From Rosettibacter sp037481715 (GTDB lineage: Bacteria; Bacteroidota; Ignavibacteria; Ignavibacteriales; Melioribacteraceae): a DNA stretch of 64,000 nt. Shown here piece by piece: positions 35,235-43,350 of this stretch. Each line of letters begins with the position of its first letter. Position 1 is the stretch's first letter. Both the position numbers and the translations under genes were made by a program. The stretch spans positions 124,001 through 188,000 of the forward strand of contig JBBFLD010000001.1 in assembly GCA_037481715.1 (NCBI GenBank), in the 5' to 3' direction. The notes beneath the pieces are model-generated. The model was not told the origin of the DNA, made no database searches, and worked only from the letters and a program-made list of their open reading frames with translations.

Positions 35235-35813
35235 ATGAATCTATTTCCTAAATACTTTTTTGAAAATATAATTAATATTCCCAATGCTCTAAGCTTTTTC
35301 AGATTACTATTATCAATCCCAGCTTTATATTTTCTGCAGAATTTGAATTCATACCCACTCAATCGTAAATTAATGTTAATAACAATATTTATTGCATACA
35401 TAAGTGACTTTTTAGATGGCTACATAGCGCGTAAAAAAAATTGTATTACAGAATTTGGAAAAATTATTGACCCCTTAGCAGATAAAATTTTTATCATTAT
35501 CATTGCTATTCAACTTTATCTTCAAAATGAAATTGTATCTATTTATTTCTGGATAATTTTTCTAAGAGATTTAATAATTTTCTTTGGTGGATTATATGTA
35601 AGCAAAAAAATTGGAAAAGTTTTACCATCAAATATGCTTGGCAAAATTACAGTATTATCAATAGGAATTTTTTTATTTCTTACAATACTTGGAGTAAATA
35701 AAATATTTTGGCTTTACAGAGTATTTTTTTATTTAAGTATTGCCTTAAGTATATTATCAGTAATTGGTTATGCTTTAAGAGCTTATGAAACAATTAAGAA
35801 GGCAAAAGTATGA
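35235..35813 (+). CDS. CDP-alcohol phosphatidyltransferase (PgsA-like)
   Basis: This is an inner-membrane phospholipid synthase of 192 residues. The CDP-alcohol motif D-G-x2-A-R-x8-G-x3-D-x3-D is intact (LDGYIARKK ... EFGKIIDPLADK). About five to six hydrophobic helices are present. Family members this size most often make phosphatidylglycerophosphate. Other alcohols such as serine or inositol phosphate are possible, so I leave the symbol blank. It overlaps ftsY by ATGA and follows purF by 2 bases. Confidence 0.88.
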   Translation: MNLFPKYFFENIINIPNALSFFRLLLSIPALYFLQNLNSYPLNRKLMLITIFIAYISDFLDGYIARKKNCITEFGKIIDPLADKIFIIIIAIQLYLQNEIVSIYFWIIFLRDLIIFFGGLYVSKKIGKVLPSNMLGKITVLSIGIFLFLTILGVNKIFWLYRVFFYLSIALSILSVIGYALRAYETIKKAKV

Positions 35814-36733
35814 AGTTATTCGGAAATATTAATTTCAAAAAACTTAAAGAAGGTTTAACTAAAACACGAAATAACATTTTTAATAAAATTACAGAAACAA
35901 TTACACGAAAAGCTATAATTGATGAATCAACACTTGAAGAAATTGAAGAGATTCTAATTACAAGTGATATTGGAATTTCAACTACAGAAAAAATAATCCA
36001 AAAAGCTCGAACTCTACTTCTAAAAGAAACCGAAAGAGATTCAGATAAACTAAAAGAAATTATTAAGTCAGAATTACTATCATTACTTAAAATCGACAAT
36101 GAAAATTATGAGATAGAAAAGTATAAACCATTTGTAATATTAATTGTAGGAGTTAATGGTTCCGGAAAAACTACAACTATTGGAAAGCTATCTTATAATT
36201 TTAGAAACTCAGGACTAAAAGTTACGATTGGTTCAGCAGATACTTTTAGAGCTGCAGCAAACGAACAATTAGAAATTTGGGCTAAAAGAGCAGACGTAGA
36301 AATAATTAGTTCTGATACTAAAGATCCTTCTGCTGTTGCATTTGATACTATTATAGCAGCACAAAAAAATTCATCTGATATTGTTATTATCGATACAGCA
36401 GGAAGATTACACACACATAAAAATTTGATGGAAGAACTTGGTAAAATTAAAAGAGTCATTAATAATTTATTACCATATGCTCCAAATGAAATTTATTTAG
36501 TTATTGATGGTACTTCAGGACAAAATGCTTTATATCAAGTAAATGAATTTGAAAAATATACAAACATAACAGGCTTGATTATAACTAAATTAGATGGAAC
36601 TGCTAAAGGTGGAATTGTATTTCGAATTGCTTCAGAAAAAAATATTCCTATAAAATACATTGGAGTAGGAGAGGGAATTGATGATTTGCAGGTATTCTCC
36701 CCAAAAGATTTTGTAGAAGCAATTTTGGATTAA
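35810..36733 (+). CDS. ftsY: Signal recognition particle receptor FtsY
   Basis: This SRP receptor GTPase docks ribosome-nascent chain complexes at the membrane. The 307 residues form only the NG domain, without the long acidic A domain of E. coli. G1 is GVNGSGKTTTIGKLS, the insertion box has ADTFRAAANEQLEIW, G3 is DTAGRLH, and G4 is TKLDGTAKGG. Compared with Ffh it lacks the Met-rich M domain, which fixes the identity. It is co-encoded with the phospholipid synthase upstream and a lipid kinase downstream. Confidence 0.97.
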   Translation: MKLFGNINFKKLKEGLTKTRNNIFNKITETITRKAIIDESTLEEIEEILITSDIGISTTEKIIQKARTLLLKETERDSDKLKEIIKSELLSLLKIDNENYEIEKYKPFVILIVGVNGSGKTTTIGKLSYNFRNSGLKVTIGSADTFRAAANEQLEIWAKRADVEIISSDTKDPSAVAFDTIIAAQKNSSDIVIIDTAGRLHTHKNLMEELGKIKRVINNLLPYAPNEIYLVIDGTSGQNALYQVNEFEKYTNITGLIITKLDGTAKGGIVFRIASEKNIPIKYIGVGEGIDDLQVFSPKDFVEAILD

Positions 36734-36735
36734 AA

Positions 36736-37665
36736 GTGAATAAGTTTGAAGATAAAAATTATTTATTTCTTATTAATCCTGCTGCTGGAAACTGGCGCGG
36801 ATTAAAAGTAATTGATATTATAAAAAAATATTTGGCTCAAAAAAGAATTAATCATCATATAGAAATTTCACAATCTCCAGGACACATTAGTGAATTAGTA
36901 AAAAAATTTTCAAAACATTTTACTCATTTAATTTCTGTAGGAGGAGATGGAACATTAAATGAATTAATAAACGGAATTGATAACACTTCAATAAATACTA
37001 TTGGTTTGCTCCCGATTGGTACTGGAAATGACTTTGCAAGGAATCTAAAACTAAATAAAGATATAAAACAAAATTTAGATTTAATATTTAACAGCAACAA
37101 ACATTGCTCGTTTGATATTGGTCAATCAATTATTTATGAAAATGGAAATTCAATAAAAAAAACTCATAGATTTATTAATAGTCTTGGAATTGGCTTTGAC
37201 GCATTAGTAGCTAAGATTAATCAAAAATCCAAACACTTATCTGGTTTAATTTCATATCTTTACGCAGTTATTTTAGCATTAATTAAAAGAAAAGATATAG
37301 ATGTTGAAATTGAATTAGACAGCTCCACAAGATTATTTGGTAAAAAATTACTAATAGCAGTTGGCAATGGTTATACTACAGGCGGAGGTTTTTATTTGAC
37401 CCCACAAGCAAAAATAGATGATAATATGCTTGATATTTGCATAATTGATTCTGTATCAACAATCAAAATATTGAGTTCTCTTCCAAAAGCATTATTTAAT
37501 AAATTAGATAAAGTAAAAGAAGCTTCATTACTGAAATTTACTGACGCAAAAATAGAAATACATGAACCTGCTTTAATCCATACAGATGGAGAGATTATTT
37601 CAGAACGAGCAGAAAAAGTCGAAATAACAATATTAAAAAATGAATTAAAAATTATTTCAAATTAA
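36736..37665 (+). CDS. Diacylglycerol / lipid kinase family protein (YegS/DgkB-like)
   Basis: This is a soluble lipid kinase of 309 residues. Motifs are FLINPAAGN at the start, SVGGDGTLNELINGI (the GGDGT nucleotide site), LPIGTGNDFARNL, and a late HTDGE. Such enzymes phosphorylate diacylglycerol, sphingoid bases or related lipids, and the substrate is open. The start is a GTG at 36736, 2 bases after the ftsY stop. Position next to a phospholipid synthase supports lipid recycling. Confidence 0.92.
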   Translation: MNKFEDKNYLFLINPAAGNWRGLKVIDIIKKYLAQKRINHHIEISQSPGHISELVKKFSKHFTHLISVGGDGTLNELINGIDNTSINTIGLLPIGTGNDFARNLKLNKDIKQNLDLIFNSNKHCSFDIGQSIIYENGNSIKKTHRFINSLGIGFDALVAKINQKSKHLSGLISYLYAVILALIKRKDIDVEIELDSSTRLFGKKLLIAVGNGYTTGGGFYLTPQAKIDDNMLDICIIDSVSTIKILSSLPKALFNKLDKVKEASLLKFTDAKIEIHEPALIHTDGEIISERAEKVEITILKNELKIISN

Positions 37666-37667
37666 TT

Positions 37668-37874
37668 ATGTTAATGAAAAAACCTCAACATAAAGATTTC
37701 GAATTTATTCCAAGATTTTATGACCCAGATAAAGACCCCGAAGAACGCTTAAGACGGCGATTAGGCTTTAATAGAAAAAGAAGATTTAAGAGAAAAGGGA
37801 GAAGTCCAATTTATTGGCTGGTATTGTTATTAATAGTTATTTATTTCTACTTAAAATTAAGCGGTAAATTATAA
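37668..37874 (+). CDS. Small basic single-pass membrane protein, unknown
   Basis: This 68-residue protein has a polar first half (DFEFIPRFYDPDKDPEERL), a strongly basic stretch (RRRLGFNRKRRFKRKGR) and one C-terminal helix (YWLVLLLIVIYFYLKL). It is probably a tail-anchored inner-membrane protein with the basic part in the cytosol. It starts 2 bases after the lipid kinase, so it is the last gene of the run. No family is recognised. Confidence 0.65.
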   Translation: MLMKKPQHKDFEFIPRFYDPDKDPEERLRRRLGFNRKRRFKRKGRSPIYWLVLLLIVIYFYLKLSGKL

Positions 37875-37921
37875 TTTTTTTCAAGAAATCTAAGTTTACA
37901 TAATATACATTATGTGCACAC

Positions 37922-38764
37922 TTACGAATTGATTTCAAAAGATAAACAGCATTTAAGTTTTCCACAAGGACCGCTTAATTTTCCCATGCTTGAAAGTAGA
38001 TTCTGTTCTGTGGCTAATTGAGTAGTGATTTTTTTAAAACTATTCAGGAATGCTGCACAACAAAATTCACGACCACATGTGCCTATGCCACCAATTTTTT
38101 TGGCTTCATCACGAACACCAATTTGTCTTAACTCAATTCTTGTTTTGAATTCTGCTGCTAAATCTTTTGCTAATTCTCTAAAATCAACTCTTCCATCAGC
38201 AGTATAAAAGAAGAATAATTTTTTTCTATCAAATTGAAAATGGACACTAATCAGCTTCATCTCAAGATTATGTTTTTCAATCGACTTTTGAAATATTGGA
38301 ATTGCTCGTTCTTCGTCAGCTAAATTTTTTCTTACTCTTTCTAAATCTTCGGTGGTACATTTTCTTACAACTTCAGGCAAAGGTTCATCTATTAATCCTA
38401 ATGAACTTCTTTTTAATCGAACAATTTCACCTAATAACTTAACTTGGGCAATTTCCAAACTCTCATCTTGCTTAACTATTATAAAATCTTCAGGATGTAA
38501 TTCTTCAGAAAATTCTGGCGGGACCAAACAAAAATTACAACTCAAAAGCCCATTACATTTTACTTCGATAATGTTTCTTTTATCAAAAGGTACTTTTGCA
38601 TCTAATGAATGATTACAATAAAAACAACTGCTTACATTGGCATTGAAATCATAAAGTTTCTTTATGATTATTGAATCGTAATTTTTATGATTTGCTCTCT
38701 CGTTCAGATTTCTTAAAGACTCGAGAGATACAGTATCAAGATTAGGTAAATTTATATGCGACAC
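37922..38764 (-). CDS. ricT: RicT/YaaT (PSP1-domain) regulatory protein
   Basis: This PSP1-domain protein has 280 residues. In Bacillus, RicT works with RicA and RicF in an Fe-S-bearing complex that controls RNA processing. Visible features are the PSP1 core around SVHFQFDRKKLFFFYTADGR and the C-terminal Cys set GTCGREFCCAAF and SGPCGKLKCCLSFE. An extra Cys quartet lies in the N-terminal half (CFYCNH, LLSCNFC). The start is a GTG at 38764 (VSHINLP), after the stop of holB. The holB-ricT link is known in other phyla. The role here is inferred from the family. Confidence 0.9.
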   Translation of the reverse strand: MSHINLPNLDTVSLESLRNLNERANHKNYDSIIIKKLYDFNANVSSCFYCNHSLDAKVPFDKRNIIEVKCNGLLSCNFCLVPPEFSEELHPEDFIIVKQDESLEIAQVKLLGEIVRLKRSSLGLIDEPLPEVVRKCTTEDLERVRKNLADEERAIPIFQKSIEKHNLEMKLISVHFQFDRKKLFFFYTADGRVDFRELAKDLAAEFKTRIELRQIGVRDEAKKIGGIGTCGREFCCAAFLNSFKKITTQLATEQNLLSSMGKLSGPCGKLKCCLSFEINS

Positions 38765-38766
38765 TA

Positions 38767-39882
38767 TTAATTCCCAATTGATAATGAAGCCAATTCAAAT
38801 ATAAGATTAAGTGACAATACATTCAAGTTAAGATTTTTACTGCAGCTTTCTTCCAGAACTTCTAACTTATCATACAATTCCATTATGTTTGCATTGCCAA
38901 ATTTCATGTTAAATTTATCAATTGTTTCTCTATAATCTTTGAAATAATAATTATTATTGTGAAACCTACCTTTAACAGCATCATCTACCCATACTTTTAC
39001 AAGACTAATTATAATCTTCAAATCTTCAAGAGAGTTATTAGTCATCGATGCCAGTAATTCCTGATATGCAGTTGAATATCTTTTACCTATACTGTATCTA
39101 AGAATAGAAATTACTTTTTCTAATAATAAATCAAAATCCTTTTCAACTAATAAAAGTGCTTTCTGAACTGAGCCATCAGAAAAGTGTGCAACTTTTTCAG
39201 CAGTAGTTTTATCTATATCAAAATATTCTGTTAATATTTTTGCTACAGCATTTTCACTTAATGGATTAAAATTAATAATCCAGCATCTTGATTGAATTGT
39301 CGGAAGTAATTTATCTATGTTTGATGTTATAATAAAAAATATAATTCCTTCTGGCGGTTCTTCTAAACTTTTAAGTAATGCATTTTGAGTTTGTTCATTC
39401 ATTAAATCTGCATCAAGAATAAAAATAAATCTCAAAGGCGCATCTTCATATTCATATTCGATAAATTTTTTGATATCTCTAATACTGTTGATTTTAATTG
39501 TATTAGCATCTTCTAAATAAATTTTATAATAAGGATTAAGAATTTTTTTACTTAATTCTGCTTGAATTAATTCAATCTGTTCTTTGGAAAGTTTATCAAT
39601 CGAGGAGTCTTCAGCTGTTTCTCCTTTTGCACGAGGCAAAGGAAAAATTAATTTAACAAATGGTTCTTGCAGATTTTCAATTTTTTTTAATGCATTAATT
39701 TTTATAGAATCAGGAAATTGTGAATATAAAATTTTAGCATACTGAAGTGCTGTGAAATATTTTCCAATTCCTTCCAAACCATTAAAAATAAAGGCGTGTG
39801 GAACACGCCTTGATTCAAAGAAATTAATTAATATTTCCTTTGCCTGACTTTGTTCTATTACTTTACCCCAGTTGTAATTCAT
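38767..39882 (-). CDS. holB: DNA polymerase III delta' subunit (clamp loader)
   Basis: This clamp-loader AAA+ subunit has 371 residues. It has AFIFNGLEGIGKYFTALQYA with a P-loop-like GLEGIGKY, ALLKSLEEPPEGIIFFIITS, and the SRC motif QSRCWIINFNPL (the arginine finger). The zinc-binding Cys of typical delta' are not clear. Tau/gamma can be excluded by the short length and missing C-terminal domains. It lies between a DUF2795 gene and ricT with 2-base gaps. Confidence 0.88.
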   Translation of the reverse strand: MNYNWGKVIEQSQAKEILINFFESRRVPHAFIFNGLEGIGKYFTALQYAKILYSQFPDSIKINALKKIENLQEPFVKLIFPLPRAKGETAEDSSIDKLSKEQIELIQAELSKKILNPYYKIYLEDANTIKINSIRDIKKFIEYEYEDAPLRFIFILDADLMNEQTQNALLKSLEEPPEGIIFFIITSNIDKLLPTIQSRCWIINFNPLSENAVAKILTEYFDIDKTTAEKVAHFSDGSVQKALLLVEKDFDLLLEKVISILRYSIGKRYSTAYQELLASMTNNSLEDLKIIISLVKVWVDDAVKGRFHNNNYYFKDYRETIDKFNMKFGNANIMELYDKLEVLEESCSKNLNLNVLSLNLIFELASLSIGN

Positions 39883-39884
39883 GT

Positions 39885-40115
39885 TTATGATTTAAATTCA
39901 TCATCGTCTGTATAGAAGAAATCTTCGTCGCTGGGATAGTCAGGCCAGATATCTTCAATTGATTCGTAAGGTTCATCAGAATCCTCCAATTCTTGGAGGT
40001 TTTCAATTACTTCAATTGGAGCACCGATTCGTTCTGCATAATCTATTAATTCTTCTTTTGTTGCAGGCCATGGAGCGTCATCTAAATATGAAGCTAATTC
40101 GACGGTCCAAATCAT
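39885..40115 (-). CDS. DUF2795-type small acidic protein
   Basis: The 76 residues carry the core WPATKEELIDYAERIGAPIE and the Tyr-Glu segment EPYESIEDIWPDYPS, then a very acidic end (DEDFFYTDDDEF). This matches DUF2795, whose function is not known. A strong ribosome site (AAAGGAGGG) precedes the ATG at 40115, which suggests high expression. It lies 16 bases after the M23 peptidase gene. Confidence 0.85.
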   Translation of the reverse strand: MIWTVELASYLDDAPWPATKEELIDYAERIGAPIEVIENLQELEDSDEPYESIEDIWPDYPSDEDFFYTDDDEFKS

Positions 40116-40131
40116 AGTTTTAATCCCTCCT

Positions 40132-41058
40132 TTATTTTTTTACAATCTCAAAAAGTTTAACATCTTCTAAAATAAAATTCAGTGGATTAAGAGCAATTCC
40201 ATCGTGTCGAACTTCATAATGCAAATGTGGTCCTGTGGTGAGAAATCCAGAATTACCTGTCTTAGCAATTAAATCACCACGACTAACTTTTTGTCCAAGT
40301 TTTACTTTTACGCTTGATAAATGAGCATAAATTGTTCTATAACCAAAGCCATGATCTATTTCCATAGTCAATCCATATCCACTTCTGTTTCCAATAAAAT
40401 CTACAACACCAGCACCAGGAGCATAAACATTAGTTCCAACATCGGTAATTATGTCAATACCATTATGCATTCTTCTAATTTTTAAAATTGGGTGAACCCT
40501 CATACCAAAATCATCGGCAATTGTTCCCGAACATGGTTTAATTGCAGGTATCGATTCGAATAATTTTTCATTTTCTTTAAATTTATTAGAAATTTCCTCA
40601 TAATTATCTTTTTCTAATTTAATTTTTAAGGATACTTTATTAATGTAAGAATCAATTTTATCAAGGAAATCTGCAACTTCGCTCGGGCTATTTGAAGTTA
40701 ATGGTGTAAACGAAGACCCTCCAGTGCCATAAATTTCACTATCATAAGTTAATGGTTCAAGATTTGCAGCCAATCTTAAATCATGGCTCATTTCTGAAAG
40801 TTTAGATATACGTTCATCTAAACTTTTATAACGCTCTACCATCTGGTAAAGCTTTTCTTTTAGCTCTTTGTTTGTCCTTTTTAATGCTCTGATTTCTGAA
40901 TCTGGATTCAAAAACTCATTAAACACAAAGTAAGTTCCGAATAGAAAAAATGAAATCAGAACAGAAAAAAAGACAACAAGAAATACAAACTTTTTATAAA
41001 AGTTTTGTATTTCTACGAATTTGAGCTTTGATTTTGAAAAGTAGTAAAATTTTTTCAT
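40132..41058 (-). CDS. M23-family (LytM) peptidoglycan endopeptidase, membrane anchored
   Basis: The 308 residues have a short basic cytosolic start, one membrane helix (about 25-47, FLVVFFSVLISFFLFGTYFV), a coiled-coil (about 55-90) and a C-terminal LytM domain. The latter carries HPILKIRRMHNGIDI (HxGxD zinc ligands) and GPHLHYEVR (HLH). Both motifs are intact, so it is likely an active cross-link hydrolase and not an EnvC-like activator. The gap upstream to hprK (65 bases) could hold a promoter. Confidence 0.93.
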   Translation of the reverse strand: MKKFYYFSKSKLKFVEIQNFYKKFVFLVVFFSVLISFFLFGTYFVFNEFLNPDSEIRALKRTNKELKEKLYQMVERYKSLDERISKLSEMSHDLRLAANLEPLTYDSEIYGTGGSSFTPLTSNSPSEVADFLDKIDSYINKVSLKIKLEKDNYEEISNKFKENEKLFESIPAIKPCSGTIADDFGMRVHPILKIRRMHNGIDIITDVGTNVYAPGAGVVDFIGNRSGYGLTMEIDHGFGYRTIYAHLSSVKVKLGQKVSRGDLIAKTGNSGFLTTGPHLHYEVRHDGIALNPLNFILEDVKLFEIVKK

Positions 41059-41123
41059 ATCTTAACTTGTGGTGCGAAAATAATAAATGAATATCTGTGT
41101 GTCAACAAATAATTTTATAAATT

Positions 41124-42134
41124 TTATTCAAAATCATGCTCAAAATACTGAACTGTTCTATCAATATTTTCCCCTTTTTGTTTAATAAATTTTAAGACTC
41201 TTTCGTTAAAGACCTTTGCCGCATCATAACCATAATGTTTTAAGAGATAATTAATTGCTATGATTTCAGAAATAACTGTAATGTTTTTCCCTGGAATTAT
41301 GGGTAATTTAATGTAAGGAATTTCTACATCAAGAATTTTCATGTAATTATCATCTAAGCCTGTTCTTGTGTAATCTTCTTTTTCGTTCCAGATTTCAAGT
41401 TCAACTATAACTTCTAATCTTTTTTGAAATCTTATTGCACGAACACCAAACATACTTTTGACATCTACAATACCAATTCCTCGTAATTCCATAAAATGTT
41501 TTACCAATTCTGTTCCTGAACCAATTAAAATTCCTTCCCCCTTTTTTGTAAGAATAACTACATCGTCGGCTACAAGTCTATGCCCTCTTTCAACTAAATC
41601 TAAAGCTACCTCACTCTTCCCTATTCCAGATTTACCTGTAAATAAAATTCCAACACCATAAACATCTACAAATGATCCATGAATAGTAATCCTTGGAGCA
41701 AATTGGTCATCAAGAAAGTCGCCAATCAAATAAATTAATTTGGTTGTTGAATAATCTGAACCAAAAATTGGAATCTTATATTGATTTGCCAATTCCAGCA
41801 TTTCAGGTGGAGGTAAATTACTGTTTGTGATAATTACGCATGGGATATTAAACTTAAAAATATTTTCAAGTGATTTTCTTTTTTCTTCTGACTTTAAATT
41901 ATGAAGGTAACTCATTTCTGTATTGCCGAAAATTTGAATTCTGTTGTAAGCAAATAAATCCAAAAATCCGGCAAGTGGCAAACCAGGCCTGTGAAGGTTC
42001 TGATCTCTAATTAATCTGTCAAAACCCACCTCATCGTTAAGAAGTCGTAATTTGAATCTGTCCTTTGTGTTCTTGAAGAAAAAATCTACAGTAATGCTTT
42101 CTTTTCTTGTGATATTTCTATCATCAAGTTTCAT
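41124..42134 (-). CDS. hprK: HPr kinase/phosphorylase
   Basis: This is a bifunctional enzyme that phosphorylates HPr on Ser and reverses it. The 336 residues have an N-terminal regulatory domain, the P-loop GKSGIGKSEVALDLVERGHR (about 172-191), ADDVV, ELRGIGIVDV, and the C-terminal phosphorylase motif around LEIWNEKEDY. No HPr or PTS gene is in the window. In Bacteroidota and relatives HprK often occurs without a sugar PTS. It overlaps hpf by ATGA and is the last gene of the long trpS-to-hprK run. Confidence 0.95.
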   Translation of the reverse strand: MKLDDRNITRKESITVDFFFKNTKDRFKLRLLNDEVGFDRLIRDQNLHRPGLPLAGFLDLFAYNRIQIFGNTEMSYLHNLKSEEKRKSLENIFKFNIPCVIITNSNLPPPEMLELANQYKIPIFGSDYSTTKLIYLIGDFLDDQFAPRITIHGSFVDVYGVGILFTGKSGIGKSEVALDLVERGHRLVADDVVILTKKGEGILIGSGTELVKHFMELRGIGIVDVKSMFGVRAIRFQKRLEVIVELEIWNEKEDYTRTGLDDNYMKILDVEIPYIKLPIIPGKNITVISEIIAINYLLKHYGYDAAKVFNERVLKFIKQKGENIDRTVQYFEHDFE

Positions 42135-42436
42135 GACCTTTTCCTGGCAATTCTTTTTGTTTTTACTTTTTCTAGCTGACGAACTAATTTATCAACTGCA
42201 CCGCTTACAGATTTTTCAAAATCATCACTTGATTGAACTACAGAGATTGTTTTGTGTGGAATCTGCAAAATTATTTCTGCTGTTTTTATACTATCTTCAG
42301 GCTTTGTATAACTTAGAATTACATCAACATCAAGAATTTGATCATTGAATTTTTCTAAGGATTTAATTTCTTCCTTGATAAAATTTTTTAATGATTCTTT
42401 TGCTCTGAATTTTCGTGATGTAATTTTAATGTTCAT
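42131..42436 (-). CDS. hpf: Ribosome hibernation-promoting factor, short form
   Basis: This is a ribosome-binding stress factor of 101 residues, near the length of E. coli Hpf and without the dimerisation tail of the long form. The fold's beta-alpha order is visible (MNIKITSRKFRAKESLKNFI, then LDVDVILSYTK, then a helix DDFEKSVSGAVDKLVRQLEK with a basic end). It overlaps hprK by ATGA and lies 2 bases after the Xer recombinase gene. Confidence 0.93.
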   Translation of the reverse strand: MNIKITSRKFRAKESLKNFIKEEIKSLEKFNDQILDVDVILSYTKPEDSIKTAEIILQIPHKTISVVQSSDDFEKSVSGAVDKLVRQLEKVKTKRIARKRS

Positions 42437-42438
42437 AA

Positions 42439-43335
42439 CTACTCCTTTAATGATTTTGGGTGGGCTTGTTTATATATTTTTTTAAGCCTTTCAATACTAA
42501 CATGAGTATAAATTTGAGTTGTTGATAAATTTTCATGACCAAGAATTTCTTTTACTGCTAATAAATCTGCATCTCTATCAAGCATATGCGTAGCAGCACT
42601 ATGTCTAAGCACATGTGGACTCTTCTTTTTCATTTCAGTTTCTTTAAGAAAATTTTTTACAAGCCGATAAACAAAAAATCGATTAATTCTTCTTCCTTCA
42701 TCATCCACAAATAATGCATTATTGTTATCATGTCGTGAATTCAAATAATCTAAAATGATTGGAACTGATTTAGTCCCTAAAGGAACAATTCTAACTTTAG
42801 ACCCTTTTCCCAAAATTCTTATATTCCTTTTTTTAATATCGATATCTTCAAGATTAAGATTGCATAATTCAGAAACACGAAGTGCACATCCATATAACAG
42901 CTCAAATATAGCTTTATCTCTTTTTTGTTGCTCGGGATTTTCTATTTTCTTTTCAATTGTTTTTAATATTTCTTCATAATAATTACTGCTTATTGTTTCA
43001 GGAAGTTTTCTCTGAATTTTGGGATTAGAAATTTTTTTAACAGGATTACTATTAATAATATCATTTTTAACTGCAAAATCAAATAGCTTTCGAAGTGCTG
43101 ATAATTTTCTTGCAACAGAACTTTTTGAATATCTTTTTTCATTTAATACCATAAGATAAGATTTGATGTGTCTTGCATTAATCTTTTCGATAGAATTTAT
43201 TTTAAGTTCATCACAAAATTGAACGAAGTCATTGAGATCTCGTTTATAAGCAGACAATGTATTTTGTGATACTCTTGCAACACCGGAAAGTTCAGTTAAA
43301 AGATTTTCAATTATTTTTGAAATGTTATTTGTCAT
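42439..43335 (-). CDS. Xer-type tyrosine recombinase (XerC/XerD)
   Basis: This is a 298-residue recombinase that resolves chromosome dimers at dif. It has an N-terminal SAM-like DNA-binding domain (AYKRDLNDFVQFCDEL). The catalytic residues are the Arg in GCALRVSEL, the Lys near GKGSKVRIVPLG, HxxR in SPHVLRHSAATHML, and the His/Tyr in LGHENLSTTQIYTHV. All are present. Location in a housekeeping run beside topA, with no integrase-type extension and no repeats, argues for a host Xer protein and against a phage integrase. Confidence 0.93.
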   Translation of the reverse strand: MTNNISKIIENLLTELSGVARVSQNTLSAYKRDLNDFVQFCDELKINSIEKINARHIKSYLMVLNEKRYSKSSVARKLSALRKLFDFAVKNDIINSNPVKKISNPKIQRKLPETISSNYYEEILKTIEKKIENPEQQKRDKAIFELLYGCALRVSELCNLNLEDIDIKKRNIRILGKGSKVRIVPLGTKSVPIILDYLNSRHDNNNALFVDDEGRRINRFFVYRLVKNFLKETEMKKKSPHVLRHSAATHMLDRDADLLAVKEILGHENLSTTQIYTHVSIERLKKIYKQAHPKSLKE

Positions 43336-43350
43336 TTAAGCCACTTTTAG

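Noticed and set aside
37898..37915. Palindrome ACATAAT-ATAC-ATTATGT between two convergent genes as a terminator
   Set aside because: All but two of the 14 paired bases are A or T and no T-run follows, so it would be a very weak hairpin.
42052..42348. Open frame on the plus strand over hprK and hpf, rich in Leu, Phe and Gln
   Set aside because: It is antisense to two well-supported genes, and its composition is what the reverse of Lys/Glu-rich helices gives.
42439..43335. Xer-type recombinase as a phage or island integrase
   Set aside because: It sits in a tight housekeeping run between topA and hpf, has the XerC/D length, and there are no flanking repeats.
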